64,000 bases of DNA from Psychroflexus planctonicus (GTDB taxonomy: Bacteria > Bacteroidota > Bacteroidia > Flavobacteriales > Flavobacteriaceae), in the NCBI RefSeq assembly GCF_014640195.1, contig NZ_BMGM01000009.1, positions 99,356-163,355 of the forward strand, given 5' to 3'. Below the pieces are notes generated by a model. The model worked only from the letters and a program-made list of their open reading frames with translations. It ran no database searches and had not been told where the DNA came from. Shown here piece by piece: positions 35,801 through 45,556 of this stretch. The translations under genes and the position numbers were made by a program. How positions within the stretch are numbered: position 1 is the first letter of the stretch; each line of letters starts with the position of its first letter.

Positions 35801-36620
35801 AGATATTGATTTTTATTTGCGATCAAGTGAATTGTTAAGGCATAAAAATAGACCTGTGACTAAATGGGATCTTGAAAAATTTATAATCGCAAATTTTTCA
35901 TGGATATCACATGTTAAGTGCTTTCCGGTAAACTCAAATAACATTACAGAAAGTTTAAAAGTATTGTGCGTCAAAAAAGTAAAGCTACAAGAAAATATTG
36001 ATAACATACGGTTGAGTGCAGCTGAAAAACAGGAAATTGTTGATTATTTAAGGCAATTTTCTTCTCCATTTTCTAGCATTGAAATTATAAATCCGGTGTT
36101 TGAAGATATATGGTTAAAATGTAAAGTTAACTTTAAAAATGTAGCGGATGGTATTGGTATTAGAATGTTAAATAATGATCTTTATGACTTTTTTTGTTTG
36201 TGGCTATATGATGATACAAAACCAATGAAATTAGGTGTTCAAATCAAAAAAATTGATATTATAAATTTCGTAAAAGAAAGACCCTATATTTCTTATGTAA
36301 CTAGTATATCTATTATTCATGTTAAAACCTCGGAAAAAGGAGGTAAAATTGCTGTAGATTCAGCTAATAAAAATATTAATACAGATTTTATAAAACCAGG
36401 TCTGCCGTGGGTTATATTAACTCCTAATAGTCACAATCATATTATAGATATTCTAGAGACTAATGAGTACCATCCACCCGAACCAGTAAGCTTTAATAAC
36501 TTAGGCTTAGAAAGTGCTTTTTTAATAAGTTCAGATCTAGATGACCAGATTCAGTTGTCTGACTCAAAATCAGATTTAGAAGAAGATGACACCGAGTATA
36601 ATTTTAAACTTAAAATTTAG
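32868..36620 (+). CDS. baseplate J/gp6-like wedge protein (Afp11-like), 1250 aa
   Basis: The large protein lies in the Afp11 position directly after gp25. Its last ~300 residues contain the baseplate J-type elements (DIDFYLRSSELLRHKNRPVT, WDLEKFIIANFSWISHVKCF, FSSPFSSIEIINPVFEDIWL). The N-terminal ~350 residues are helical (LKPRTAQPNKIYISVEID ends this part), and the middle is beta-rich. It forms the wedge ring of the baseplate. Translation starts from TTG 32868, two bases after the gp25 stop; no ATG fits the conserved beginning. Confidence 0.85.
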   Translation: MNTPYKHILNPENLLIEDRDVLDLIIFIKEYSKLILFYNKENKVDGTWYDLLRSEETFLIAEISKFKVSNYSVKRLNFIKDYDQAFGIEDKKHSFHNFFDLCKSLFEKIDFWYTEALKNNLTQASSIIEVELEIYIKNKLSPLLQEFIDLATLFGNKNIINRGQIEGFDKFNSIWNITLPTPIPSNPENDIVDETDLNFALKRITLIFNPTYEIIYDLVLKCEDLYKISLYNNDNHKAHTGLIFAFLELFKYPVADLNTFTKKHLDFYFRNLLKLKPRTAQPNKIYISVEIDENLDGINIKKDTLLNVGQRENGEEILFQTNVDFKANNINLAHISTFYLSESKFFDHHSRFNLISGLYSKIHASNSSEVEDFNNNVSTFSSLGEEQLFLSSEDQNMDKAEIGFLISSPVLKLSKSNRTIDLDLKFTVDSIKILSDLILDISHNKDVSEVVTFNEIFSNAFIIHYTSIDSWTRVEGYKVTFPFDWSTGKITLTMELNKAYPAIVALDNNIHDLDIDSKHPVLKVELNQESFYNPYSFLNSMELSKIDINVNVKNLKQFNCFVNKDRIDINSDFELFGAIPNVKSSLIIASDELFNKKVKSVGIEWDYTNLSVVRPSFKEFYKEYDRNIDYKSFVTKVDGLSDFEYTNHNNQDYKFELFNTDENGKLLDKFKIEDLDFRSLKIKPNYNLELEALDDYSNDLETGYLKFELEKPSFGFGFDIYGKVLNDITQKTINQKPKKGSVEILNFPNEPFSPKIANLTLSYKAKSTLIFNQRKYSENDFDEQNSFYLISPFGIQPILSKFGINENNLVKNFKYQGELILGFENTTQPLNLNLLFEILKSDNPNYEFSRKIDWFYSTAEGWKMLTKTNIIYDDTLNLMKTGVLSFKIPEDISNKSRIYNTDKLFIKACSKSKSNHFSLIKSIRTNSVSLTEIIDEQNVNNLPSYYPPYSVQGFKEDIDGVISVDQHFGSAEGESGESDIDFYLRSSELLRHKNRPVTKWDLEKFIIANFSWISHVKCFPVNSNNITESLKVLCVKKVKLQENIDNIRLSAAEKQEIVDYLRQFSSPFSSIEIINPVFEDIWLKCKVNFKNVADGIGIRMLNNDLYDFFCLWLYDDTKPMKLGVQIKKIDIINFVKERPYISYVTSISIIHVKTSEKGGKIAVDSANKNINTDFIKPGLPWVILTPNSHNHIIDILETNEYHPPEPVSFNNLGLESAFLISSDLDDQIQLSDSKSDLEEDDTEYNFKLKI

Positions 36621-36624
36621 TCTT

Positions 36625-37362
36625 ATGGCATTAATTAATAGACAAACATTAAAAAATTATTTTAAGAAAGGTGGTTTCGCAACTGAGAAACATTTTATAG
36701 ATCTTATAGATTCAACACTTAACTCAGTAGATGACGGGATAAGCAAAACTTCTAATGAAGGATTAAAATTATCATCTGCAAAAGAGAACTCGAAATTATT
36801 ATCTTTTTTTAAAAATAAAGCGCAAGAAAAGGCAGATTATTCGGTAAGCTTAAATAGTAATGGTATGGAAGGCCTTTCTTTTGATAATTCAAAAGATGAG
36901 TCAATTATCAAATTAAGTAAAAAGGGTAATGTGGGTGTTAATACTGGTAATCCAAAATACAACTTAGAAGTCAATGGTACATTAGCAGTAAAGACTAGGC
37001 TTGGTGTTTATGCAACTGGCTTTGTACCTGCGGATGGAAATTGGCATTCCATTATTTCCAATTTAGATGGTATATGTGCTTTTGAAATCATCGCAAAAGC
37101 GGAAGGAAATATTGGTAATGGCTATTATTCTGTTGCACATTGCATAGCACTTTCTACTTTTGGTGGAAAAAGATCTAAAAATAAAATAAAATTAACATCA
37201 GCCTATTATGAAAGATACTTTAGAAGAATTTCTTTTAGGTGGGTAGGAGAGTTACATAATTTCTCTTTACAAGTTAGAACAAGAGCTAACTATGGGATAT
37301 CTTCAGAAACTAAAGAAAGCTTTAAAATTAAATACAATATTACAAACCTTATAGCTGATTAA
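36625..37362 (+). CDS. small baseplate-associated protein with fibre-like motif, 245 aa
   Basis: ATG 36625 (MALINRQTLKNYFKKGGFAT) is preferred; a longer frame from 36586 lies within the previous gene. Around residues 108-128 it carries KKGNVGVNTGNPKYNLEVNG, the G-N-V-G-x-x-T-x-N-P-x-x-x-L-x-V-x-G motif common in tail fibres and surface-displayed phage-type proteins. The C-terminal ~110 residues are beta-rich (GNWHSIISNLDGICAFEIIA, FSLQVRTRANYGI). It may be a short fibre or its attachment point. It sits between the baseplate J and Afp12-like genes; no classical long fibre gene (Afp13) was found. Confidence 0.6.
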   Translation: MALINRQTLKNYFKKGGFATEKHFIDLIDSTLNSVDDGISKTSNEGLKLSSAKENSKLLSFFKNKAQEKADYSVSLNSNGMEGLSFDNSKDESIIKLSKKGNVGVNTGNPKYNLEVNGTLAVKTRLGVYATGFVPADGNWHSIISNLDGICAFEIIAKAEGNIGNGYYSVAHCIALSTFGGKRSKNKIKLTSAYYERYFRRISFRWVGELHNFSLQVRTRANYGISSETKESFKIKYNITNLIAD

Positions 37363-37369
37363 TCTAGAT

Positions 37370-40129
37370 ATGATAAAACCAAAGTTTATAAGTAAAGAAG
37401 GCTTTGAATCTAAAAGTTTAGATTATGAAAAACTTTTTGATGAAGGTATTGAACTTATTCAACAATTTTCTGGCAATCAATGGACGGATTATAACTATCA
37501 TGACCCAGGAATTACTTTCTTAGAGCAGATATGTTTTGGTTTAACTGACATTGGTTATAAAGCAAATTTTAATATCGAAGATATTTTACTGGGAAATGAC
37601 CCAAAGTTTGATTTAGAGTCCACAAATCTATTTATAAGACCTGAGAACATTTTCCCGTCTGCTCCTACAACATTATTAGACTTTAGAAAAATATTAATTG
37701 GTAAAGAAAAAAATATTAAAAATGCTTGGGTAACACCAGTAAAGGATAATCCTCTTGGCATTAAGGGTTTATTTGATGTTTCTGTACAACTTAAAGACGA
37801 TTTAGATAATAATATAATATCTGATACAATTTCAAGAGTAAATTCCATTCTAATGGAAAATAGATCTATTAGTACAGATTTTAATTCGATTGTAATACTA
37901 AAAAAAGATTTAATCTCCTTGTCAGGTGATATAACAATTAACTCTTTTGCAATGGGAGAGAGTGTCTTAGCTGAAATTTACCACAAAATTGAGTCGAAGT
38001 TAAATACCAATCTAAAGTTTTATGAATATAAATCAATACTAAAAGAAAAATCTTATGAAAACGTTTTTTCAGGTCCTTATCAAACAGACGATTATATAAA
38101 ATCAGAAGAGTTAAATGACAAGACAAACGAAATCTATGTATTTGAATTAAAAGAATTAATACAAAGTATAGACGGAGTAATTGATGTACAAAATATGGTA
38201 GTGTTCAAAAATGGTGTAAAAATGTATGATGATATCATATCTTTTGATAGCGACCGCTACCCTTCACTTGAAAAGAATTTATTTAATGAAAATATAGATA
38301 AATTAAATTTTATTAGAAATGAAACCACATATGAAATAGATCCTTCAATCTTGTCTCAATTATATGATTCTTTATCATTGACCAATAACACAAAATCTAA
38401 TGGTTTAGCTTACAATGATAACCCCTTTACGAAGGCAAGGTTTACCAAAAATGAAATAGAATATTATTATTCAATCCAAAATGAGTTCCCATCAATTTAT
38501 GGCCTAAAGGCCTTCGAAATCCCAAACTCAGCAACTAACTTAAGGAAGAGTCAAGTAAATCAACTTAAAGGTTATTTATTGATGATAGACCAGATAATGG
38601 CTAATTTTCAAAGTCAGTTAGTAAATATCAGAGACCTATTTTCAGTAGATATAAGCAAAGAGAATCTTAATACGTATTACACTCAAATACCCAATAACAT
38701 TGGAGAATTAAGTAATGTAATAGGCGATGATTACGATGCGTTTTATAATAACCTAAAATCTATAACTGAAACTAAGATTCAATACATAAAGAGAAAGAGT
38801 AAATTCATAGACCATTTATTGAGCAGGTTTGGCGAGGTGTACGACACTACATTAAATTCGAAATTGCAAAAGTCTATTAAAGAAAATGTTTCTGTAGATG
38901 AGATAGAGCTAAATGGGCTTCTATCTAAATCAAAATATGCTAAATCTATTATTAACTTAGGAAGAAACAGAATTAAAGCTTTTAACTATAAAAAAGCGGT
39001 TAACAATAAGAATAACATATCCGGTTTAAAAGAGCGTTTATCACTTATATTAGATATAAAAGACCATAGCATTCATTCATCTTTAGATATTATTTTAGAA
39101 AACTCTGAAATAAATAAAATAGAAGATAAGTGGGAAATTGAAATTTTAGAACTAGAAGATGGACCTTCTATTAAAGTGAGATCAAAATCTCGAGACATTG
39201 AAAATTTGGATGATATCAATTTTTTCACTAAAAATCACGAAGCACTAAAGTTTTTATTTTTATACGCACATAAATCAAATAATTACCAAATAGTTAAAAC
39301 AAAATCTAATTTTTGTCTACTATACAACAGCCCAAAACAAGATATGCCTACAAAGATTTTTCAATCTAAAACATTAGGTATGTCTAAAACAGCTCTTGAA
39401 AAAACAATTGATAAATTTGATGAAATAAATTCGGCTTCTGAGACTTTTTTTATTGTTGAAAACATTTTATTAAGACCACTTCTAGAATCGAATTATGAAC
39501 TTAATATTTATTCTAAAAGTAAAAAGATATTATTAAAAAGCTATTATAATCTAGATTTCAAAAATCAAAGAGATATACGAGACGACTTGTGGGTGCTCCT
39601 CAACAAAACTGAAAATTTTACAGTAGAGTTTGATAGTAAAAAAAAGCTTTATTGGCTTATAGTTTATGATTTATTAAATAACCCAGTTTTTAAATCCTTC
39701 AATTCATTTAGCACTAAATCTGAAGCTCATAAGTTTAAAGAAGAAGTTTTGGAGTACTTAAATAATAAAAAGGATACTAATGAAGACATCACTAATTTTA
39801 CTGATATTTCTATAGTAAATAGTAAAACCAATAAATTTCCAGACGATTTTAGCTATTCAAACCATTTAAATTTTGTTTTTCCTGATTGGCCAGTTAGATT
39901 TCAAAACAATGAATTTAAACATTTTATAAAGCAACAAATTGAACTTTTTATTCCAGCCCACTTAAGTTTCAATATATTTTATTTCAATTTAAGAACTATG
40001 AACCAATTTGAGTCTATTTATTTTAATTGGTTGTCTTGCCAGATGAATTCTGAATTAGATAAAATAGAAAACTATTCTCTACAACTTATTCAACTCTTTA
40101 AGAGTCAAATTCCATATGACAGAGAGTGA
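37370..40129 (+). CDS. baseplate protein, Afp12/Pvc12-like, 919 aa
   Basis: The N-terminus contains YHDPGITFLEQICFGLTDIG, the pattern shared by gp6/gp7-like wedge proteins of eCIS (Afp12 position). A middle helical region has SQVNQLKGYLLMIDQIMANF, and the C-terminus has FVFPDWPVRFQNNEFKHFI and ELFIPAHLSFNIFYFNLRTM, a region characteristic of this family. It completes the baseplate wedge with the gp25 and baseplate J proteins. The stop overlaps the tape-measure start by 14 bases. Confidence 0.82.
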   Translation: MIKPKFISKEGFESKSLDYEKLFDEGIELIQQFSGNQWTDYNYHDPGITFLEQICFGLTDIGYKANFNIEDILLGNDPKFDLESTNLFIRPENIFPSAPTTLLDFRKILIGKEKNIKNAWVTPVKDNPLGIKGLFDVSVQLKDDLDNNIISDTISRVNSILMENRSISTDFNSIVILKKDLISLSGDITINSFAMGESVLAEIYHKIESKLNTNLKFYEYKSILKEKSYENVFSGPYQTDDYIKSEELNDKTNEIYVFELKELIQSIDGVIDVQNMVVFKNGVKMYDDIISFDSDRYPSLEKNLFNENIDKLNFIRNETTYEIDPSILSQLYDSLSLTNNTKSNGLAYNDNPFTKARFTKNEIEYYYSIQNEFPSIYGLKAFEIPNSATNLRKSQVNQLKGYLLMIDQIMANFQSQLVNIRDLFSVDISKENLNTYYTQIPNNIGELSNVIGDDYDAFYNNLKSITETKIQYIKRKSKFIDHLLSRFGEVYDTTLNSKLQKSIKENVSVDEIELNGLLSKSKYAKSIINLGRNRIKAFNYKKAVNNKNNISGLKERLSLILDIKDHSIHSSLDIILENSEINKIEDKWEIEILELEDGPSIKVRSKSRDIENLDDINFFTKNHEALKFLFLYAHKSNNYQIVKTKSNFCLLYNSPKQDMPTKIFQSKTLGMSKTALEKTIDKFDEINSASETFFIVENILLRPLLESNYELNIYSKSKKILLKSYYNLDFKNQRDIRDDLWVLLNKTENFTVEFDSKKKLYWLIVYDLLNNPVFKSFNSFSTKSEAHKFKEEVLEYLNNKKDTNEDITNFTDISIVNSKTNKFPDDFSYSNHLNFVFPDWPVRFQNNEFKHFIKQQIELFIPAHLSFNIFYFNLRTMNQFESIYFNWLSCQMNSELDKIENYSLQLIQLFKSQIPYDRE

Positions 40130-43100
40130 TGTAACTATTAAACAGATTAGGCTTGAAATAGACGTACCGTCTAAAGAAGAATTCGGTATTGTAAGTAAAG
40201 AATTCCCAATAGTTTTAAAGGATTTATTATTAGTGCAAATCGAGAACTGTATTAATACGGTTTTTAAAGAAGAAGATTTTTTCGAAATAGACGCTATAAC
40301 ATTAAACCTTGGAGATATAGACCTATTAAAACCAAGAGATTTTGTTTATAATTTCACAAAAAAATTCATCAGAGAATTAGAAAGGTACAAACAGAACAAA
40401 AACCTTCCTAAAAGAACCAAATTTTACCTTATTTCTTACTTTCTATATAACGGTCGTTTACCTTGGTGGTGTGACTCTAAGACTAAGTTTAATAAATTTC
40501 TTGAACAAGATTCTTATCGGGACGTTTCAAGAAAAGAATTAATTAGCCTGTTGTCTCAAAAAAATAATTTAAAACGTTTTTTAAATATTTTATCACCAGC
40601 AAATAAAACAACTTTCTTTAAATTCTGTTTAGATTACAAGTATGACTTGTTTAGCTACAATACAAGTCTATTATTAGACTTTTTAAAAGAAAAATTAACT
40701 TATTTTAATTTAAAGAATATTGATATTATAGAGAAAAAACTGCTGCATAAAACTCTATTTTATAAGGATACCAGTAAAGACTTTGATGCGTTAGTGCTTG
40801 ATGAGGTAATTTTTGAATTTGGATTTAAATGGCATGATTTTGAAAGCTTCTTGAGTAAGAATTCTATTTCCTTAAAACCTTATGATCCATCTAAGATAAG
40901 CACTGACCAATTACTTATAAGTGAATTAGATTATTCTGAAAAATCTAAGACATTTGCGTATTTGTTAGATCAGTATATTTTTAGTAAACAGGTCTTAAGC
41001 GGACTAAAGTATTTTGAACTAAAACTATTATTCAACAGGTATCTAGAATCTGATAAAAAAACAATACAATCTGTTATCCGTAAAAAGAGTTTATTAGAAG
41101 TATTTTCAGGATCATATAAACTCATAAAATTAATCGAGAAAAATAATTATTTATATTTTTTAGAATTGTTTTTTAACCTAAAGGAAAGTCAACTATTACT
41201 TGATTTTTATGTTTTTTTATATCATTTAAAATCTGGCAAATTTAAGTCTCAAAATAATAGCTTTTCATACTTTTTTGATGCTTTGTTAGACCTTAAAAAA
41301 GTATCATCAGCTTCAGCTAGTCAATTTTTCACACACCTAATTAAATTAATATCAAATAAATATAAAATAAATGATCTGGAGTTAATAAGCCGTTTCTATT
41401 TCTTTCATATCAATAAACAGGCAAAATTTAAGTATGATTTCGATATTGAAAGTTTTTTCTATAATCAATTGGATTTAGAAGGTTTTATTTTTTCATCGTC
41501 TACAAAATTTAAAACCAACTCTATACATGCAACTTTGCAACACTTATCTGCTTTTAAAAAATCAGAGTTTGCTTCTCTTAAAAAGTTAATAAATTATTTG
41601 AATGCAAGCATTTTCAAAACTAAATGGAAAAGTGATAAAGTAAACGAATATGTTTTTGGTTTTGTGACCAAGTCTAACAAAGAATCAGATAATTTTTTTG
41701 AGCTTTTAAACAACTATTCAGAGCTTAATAAAACTTCCTTAGAAGAATTGTTATTGAGTACCTTAAAAGCGCTTTATTTTGAACCAACTTTAAGTTACTC
41801 AAAACAGCTCTATTTTGAAGACTTGCTATATCAAGTAGTATCTTCACATAACTATAAAACCTTTTTCTTAAAAGAAGAGAGTTTTATACAAGAGCTATTA
41901 AAGCAGGATGATATTAAAGATAATTTAGATTTACATGCTATTAACGATAATTTACAATCTAGCAAGGCTCATAACATAGTTTTTAAAGGATACAACGAAA
42001 AAAATTCTCCAACAATATTTAATAAAAAATCTGCTTACATAATTAATACATTTCAACCGATACTTAACAAGACTAACACAAAGTTTAATGATTCTTCATT
42101 TTTTTCTAAATACCTCTATTTAGAGTTTAAAATAAACTACAAAGTCAGGAACGATTTTAATTATGCAGTTATTATAGATACCATTTCAAAATCATCTGGT
42201 TTTGAATCTGATAATTTAACGCTACGGCTAATATCAAATATTGTAAAAAAGAGTAGCTATTCTGAATTTGATCAAGAGCTAATTCAGCGATTAACAGAGC
42301 TGATCTTTAGTCCTCTTAAATCTTTTAAAAATAATATTTCCACATTTAATTCTGCTTATGAATTAGTTGATAGTGTAAATGACAAAAAATTAAAACAGAA
42401 ATTAATTACTACATATTTGCTGAACTCACAAACTGCAATGGTTAGTTTAAATTCTGATAATTTTAATAAACTGATATCTACTATTTCAAATCATAAAAAC
42501 AATAAATTTTATGAGATATTGATGAATGTTTTATCATATTTCACCTATCATAAAAGAGTTGAAATTTTGTTTGATTTAAAGTTTAAGGCTTTGCACTTAA
42601 TCAAAGCGAATAAAAATTTAAAGGATAGTGACTTTAGATTAGCATTGCTAAAGGAAGTTAAATCTATAGATGAAAAAGTTTATCAGAAAATCACACAAAA
42701 TGTTGAAAGTAATTCAAAATTAGATAAATCAGATCTTCAAATTAAATCATTATCTCACCTATTAGAGAACCCAATTAAAGCAAAAGAAAATCAGAATCAA
42801 GGTATTACAAATAGTATAACTGAAGATGATTTTGACTACTTCTTAATTTTAAAATTGGAACTATTTAACAAGCACCATTACCCTTTCCTTCAACTACAAA
42901 AATTTGATACGCTATTAGATATTACAAAAAATAATAAATCGCTTTTAGAATTTTTAAAAATACATAGCCAAGACCATGAAATACTTTATGAATTCTCTCA
43001 GTTAAGTATTTCTGAAGCTTTAAATGATAAATTAGAAACACTTTTAAAGGCTAATAATGTAGACCTTTTATCCTTAGAGCAAAATATTTTATTAGTACAG

Positions 43101-45551
43101 AATAAGACCTTTTTTTGTACGCTGCATCCTAAAGATTTTCACTTAACACTTAGGGTATTAATTTTTAAGAAATTAAGTACCAATCACAAAATATTAAATA
43201 CAGAACTAGTCTTAGATTTTTTGCAAATGCTTGCGCAAAATAGAAATTTAAATTTTAAAGTTTTACAACGTATATATCTTAAAGGAATTAGTGATGTTGA
43301 TGTTGATGTACCTGTTAAGAAAGCATTGCAAATTTTTTTAGAGAACAATAACTTTCAAAACGTTGATAGAAAAGTAAAAGATGATGTTTATTATAAAAAT
43401 CTTTTTATCAATTTACTAGAAAACGAAACCTTACCTGTCTGGTCAAAATCCAAATCAACAGATACTGAAGATGCCTTTGATTTTATAGATTCGAAAATTG
43501 CATTAAAAGACTATAAATTCATTAGAACAATCTTTGAGAATAACCATATAAAAAATAAATTATTAGATCAATTCATCAAGGCTGAACTAACTAAAAAAAA
43601 TGAGCTTTTAACTATACTTGAAGCTGAAAAAGCTAAGTCGTTTTCTTTAACTAGCATTTTACAGGATATCGATAAGCTTAATTTGAGTACTGATAACTTT
43701 TTTGAAGCTATAATTAAGAAGAAACTTTGGAAAGAACCTAGCGCTCTAGTTGTTTATGAACGCTTTTTAGGGTATTTAGATGCAGATAATATCAAAGAAT
43801 TACTTGACTTAGAATTTAAGCATAAGCTAAGACTTAATCCTATCTCATTATTATATAATAAAAAAAGAACCCTTGATAAAACTGATAAATTAGAGCTAAT
43901 AAAGTACTTTTTAAGAACTGGTGAATTGCCAAAATCCTACCAGTCCAATTTATCAAATCAACTTCAGGTTTTAAAGTCTTTCATTAAATCAGACCAGAGC
44001 ATTTTAAGATATCTAATCCCAGAATTTAATCAAACAGAGAATATAAGTAAGGCGGTTGTTAAGCTATCTTCAAAGTCTGTATTGTTTAAATCAGTTTTAA
44101 GCCTTTTAAAAGATAAGAACACTGATATGCATGTTCTATTAAAACCACCCTTGGAGAAATTCAAAGACGTTGCATATAGTGATGATTTTTATGTTTTAAA
44201 TCTAGTTTTAAAACGTTTGATAAATAGGCCTTCTAACAATCTTACAACTAGCATCAATTTCTTTAAAGAAATACAGCAATATAGCAAAGAACTAAGTGCT
44301 GTAATTTTTGAAAATGGGACTCGTTTATTAGATGATGGTAAAATATCTATGAAGAGTGTTGTAGCTCAGGCTTTAGATTTATATCATAAGAAGGAAGATC
44401 GTATTTCTGAAGATGAAGAATCTTATCAGCTAAATGACCTGCGTTATTTCATTGAGTTTCATTCTCTCGATACTTCTAATCCAAAACATCAAACAAAGTT
44501 CCTACGCTCTTTTGTTTTAAAAAATAAAAAAGATCTTAAATTAAGAAATCAAATATATATCTGGGCTAAGCAAAAGATTAAGCTTCAACTATTTTTGAAA
44601 ATTTTCAATACCAAAGATTTACATAAATTATTGTATTTTATTCACCCTGAATTAAATAAGTATTTAATAGAATTTGATAAGCTATTGGATCAATCAAAAT
44701 TAAAAAAGACTCCACATTACCTCAATGTGAAAAAGGATGAAGATTATATTTATGAATTATTTTCAATATGGGCTAAAAATTCTCTAATTATGTATTCTCC
44801 AAATTTAATTATTCATGAAATCTTTAAAAAAATTGCATCTGCTGAAATAATTAACAATAATCATGAAACCAACAGTTACTTTGAGGTTACTGATATTTTT
44901 GTACAACAGAAACCCAGACTTACTAATATTCAAAATAATATGCTAAGTTATTTCTTAAAAGAAGAAATAATTCTTGAGAGTAAAAACAGAAGTGAAAAAG
45001 AAAATAAAAACGATGATTTAATTGAACAAAATAATATCAACACTGACTCTGCATATATTTCTAACGCTGGTTTGGTAATTCTATGGCCGTTTTTATCAAC
45101 ACTTTTTGATAAGATTGGTTTAATAGATGGAAGAAAATTCAAAGATGACACTTGTAAGCAAAAGGCTATCTTAATTTCTCAATATGTAATTAACAAAAAT
45201 GAGAAAATAAGTGAGAGTGATTTGTTACTAAATAAGTTACTTTGTGGGGCTGAAGTTAATTTTTTTGTAGATGTTACAATTGAGTTTACTGAAAATGAAA
45301 AGAATATAGCAAACTCTTTATTAGTTGCAGTAACAAAAAACTGGAAAGAGCTAAATAATACTAGTCCACAGTCTTTGCAAGATACATTTTTAAAACGTGA
45401 AGGTAAGCTGAATAAAAGTGGTGAAAATAATTTTGAGCTTACTGTACAAACAAAGCCATATGATTTATTATTGAAAACAATACCGTGGAATATTAAAATG
45501 ATTCAAACTGCATTTATGGACAATCGTTTGATAGTTAACTGGGAAATATAA
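40116..45551 (+). CDS. CIS tape-measure protein (Afp14-like), 1811 aa
   Basis: The N-terminus (TIKQIRLEIDVPSKEEFGIV, ITLNLGDIDLLKPRDFV) and the C-terminus (SNAGLVILWPFLSTLFDKIG, LLNKLLCGAEVNFF, LLLKTIPWNIKMI) match the two conserved ends of the contractile-injection-system tape-measure family. The centre is a very long, Leu/Lys/Asn-rich helical repeat region. These proteins set tube length. At 1811 residues the protein is unusually long, which predicts a long particle; that last point is inference. The gene precedes the AAA+ ATPase by five bases. Confidence 0.88.
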   Translation: MTESDVTIKQIRLEIDVPSKEEFGIVSKEFPIVLKDLLLVQIENCINTVFKEEDFFEIDAITLNLGDIDLLKPRDFVYNFTKKFIRELERYKQNKNLPKRTKFYLISYFLYNGRLPWWCDSKTKFNKFLEQDSYRDVSRKELISLLSQKNNLKRFLNILSPANKTTFFKFCLDYKYDLFSYNTSLLLDFLKEKLTYFNLKNIDIIEKKLLHKTLFYKDTSKDFDALVLDEVIFEFGFKWHDFESFLSKNSISLKPYDPSKISTDQLLISELDYSEKSKTFAYLLDQYIFSKQVLSGLKYFELKLLFNRYLESDKKTIQSVIRKKSLLEVFSGSYKLIKLIEKNNYLYFLELFFNLKESQLLLDFYVFLYHLKSGKFKSQNNSFSYFFDALLDLKKVSSASASQFFTHLIKLISNKYKINDLELISRFYFFHINKQAKFKYDFDIESFFYNQLDLEGFIFSSSTKFKTNSIHATLQHLSAFKKSEFASLKKLINYLNASIFKTKWKSDKVNEYVFGFVTKSNKESDNFFELLNNYSELNKTSLEELLLSTLKALYFEPTLSYSKQLYFEDLLYQVVSSHNYKTFFLKEESFIQELLKQDDIKDNLDLHAINDNLQSSKAHNIVFKGYNEKNSPTIFNKKSAYIINTFQPILNKTNTKFNDSSFFSKYLYLEFKINYKVRNDFNYAVIIDTISKSSGFESDNLTLRLISNIVKKSSYSEFDQELIQRLTELIFSPLKSFKNNISTFNSAYELVDSVNDKKLKQKLITTYLLNSQTAMVSLNSDNFNKLISTISNHKNNKFYEILMNVLSYFTYHKRVEILFDLKFKALHLIKANKNLKDSDFRLALLKEVKSIDEKVYQKITQNVESNSKLDKSDLQIKSLSHLLENPIKAKENQNQGITNSITEDDFDYFLILKLELFNKHHYPFLQLQKFDTLLDITKNNKSLLEFLKIHSQDHEILYEFSQLSISEALNDKLETLLKANNVDLLSLEQNILLVQNKTFFCTLHPKDFHLTLRVLIFKKLSTNHKILNTELVLDFLQMLAQNRNLNFKVLQRIYLKGISDVDVDVPVKKALQIFLENNNFQNVDRKVKDDVYYKNLFINLLENETLPVWSKSKSTDTEDAFDFIDSKIALKDYKFIRTIFENNHIKNKLLDQFIKAELTKKNELLTILEAEKAKSFSLTSILQDIDKLNLSTDNFFEAIIKKKLWKEPSALVVYERFLGYLDADNIKELLDLEFKHKLRLNPISLLYNKKRTLDKTDKLELIKYFLRTGELPKSYQSNLSNQLQVLKSFIKSDQSILRYLIPEFNQTENISKAVVKLSSKSVLFKSVLSLLKDKNTDMHVLLKPPLEKFKDVAYSDDFYVLNLVLKRLINRPSNNLTTSINFFKEIQQYSKELSAVIFENGTRLLDDGKISMKSVVAQALDLYHKKEDRISEDEESYQLNDLRYFIEFHSLDTSNPKHQTKFLRSFVLKNKKDLKLRNQIYIWAKQKIKLQLFLKIFNTKDLHKLLYFIHPELNKYLIEFDKLLDQSKLKKTPHYLNVKKDEDYIYELFSIWAKNSLIMYSPNLIIHEIFKKIASAEIINNNHETNSYFEVTDIFVQQKPRLTNIQNNMLSYFLKEEIILESKNRSEKENKNDDLIEQNNINTDSAYISNAGLVILWPFLSTLFDKIGLIDGRKFKDDTCKQKAILISQYVINKNEKISESDLLLNKLLCGAEVNFFVDVTIEFTENEKNIANSLLVAVTKNWKELNNTSPQSLQDTFLKREGKLNKSGENNFELTVQTKPYDLLLKTIPWNIKMIQTAFMDNRLIVNWEI

Positions 45552-45556
45552 GTTTT

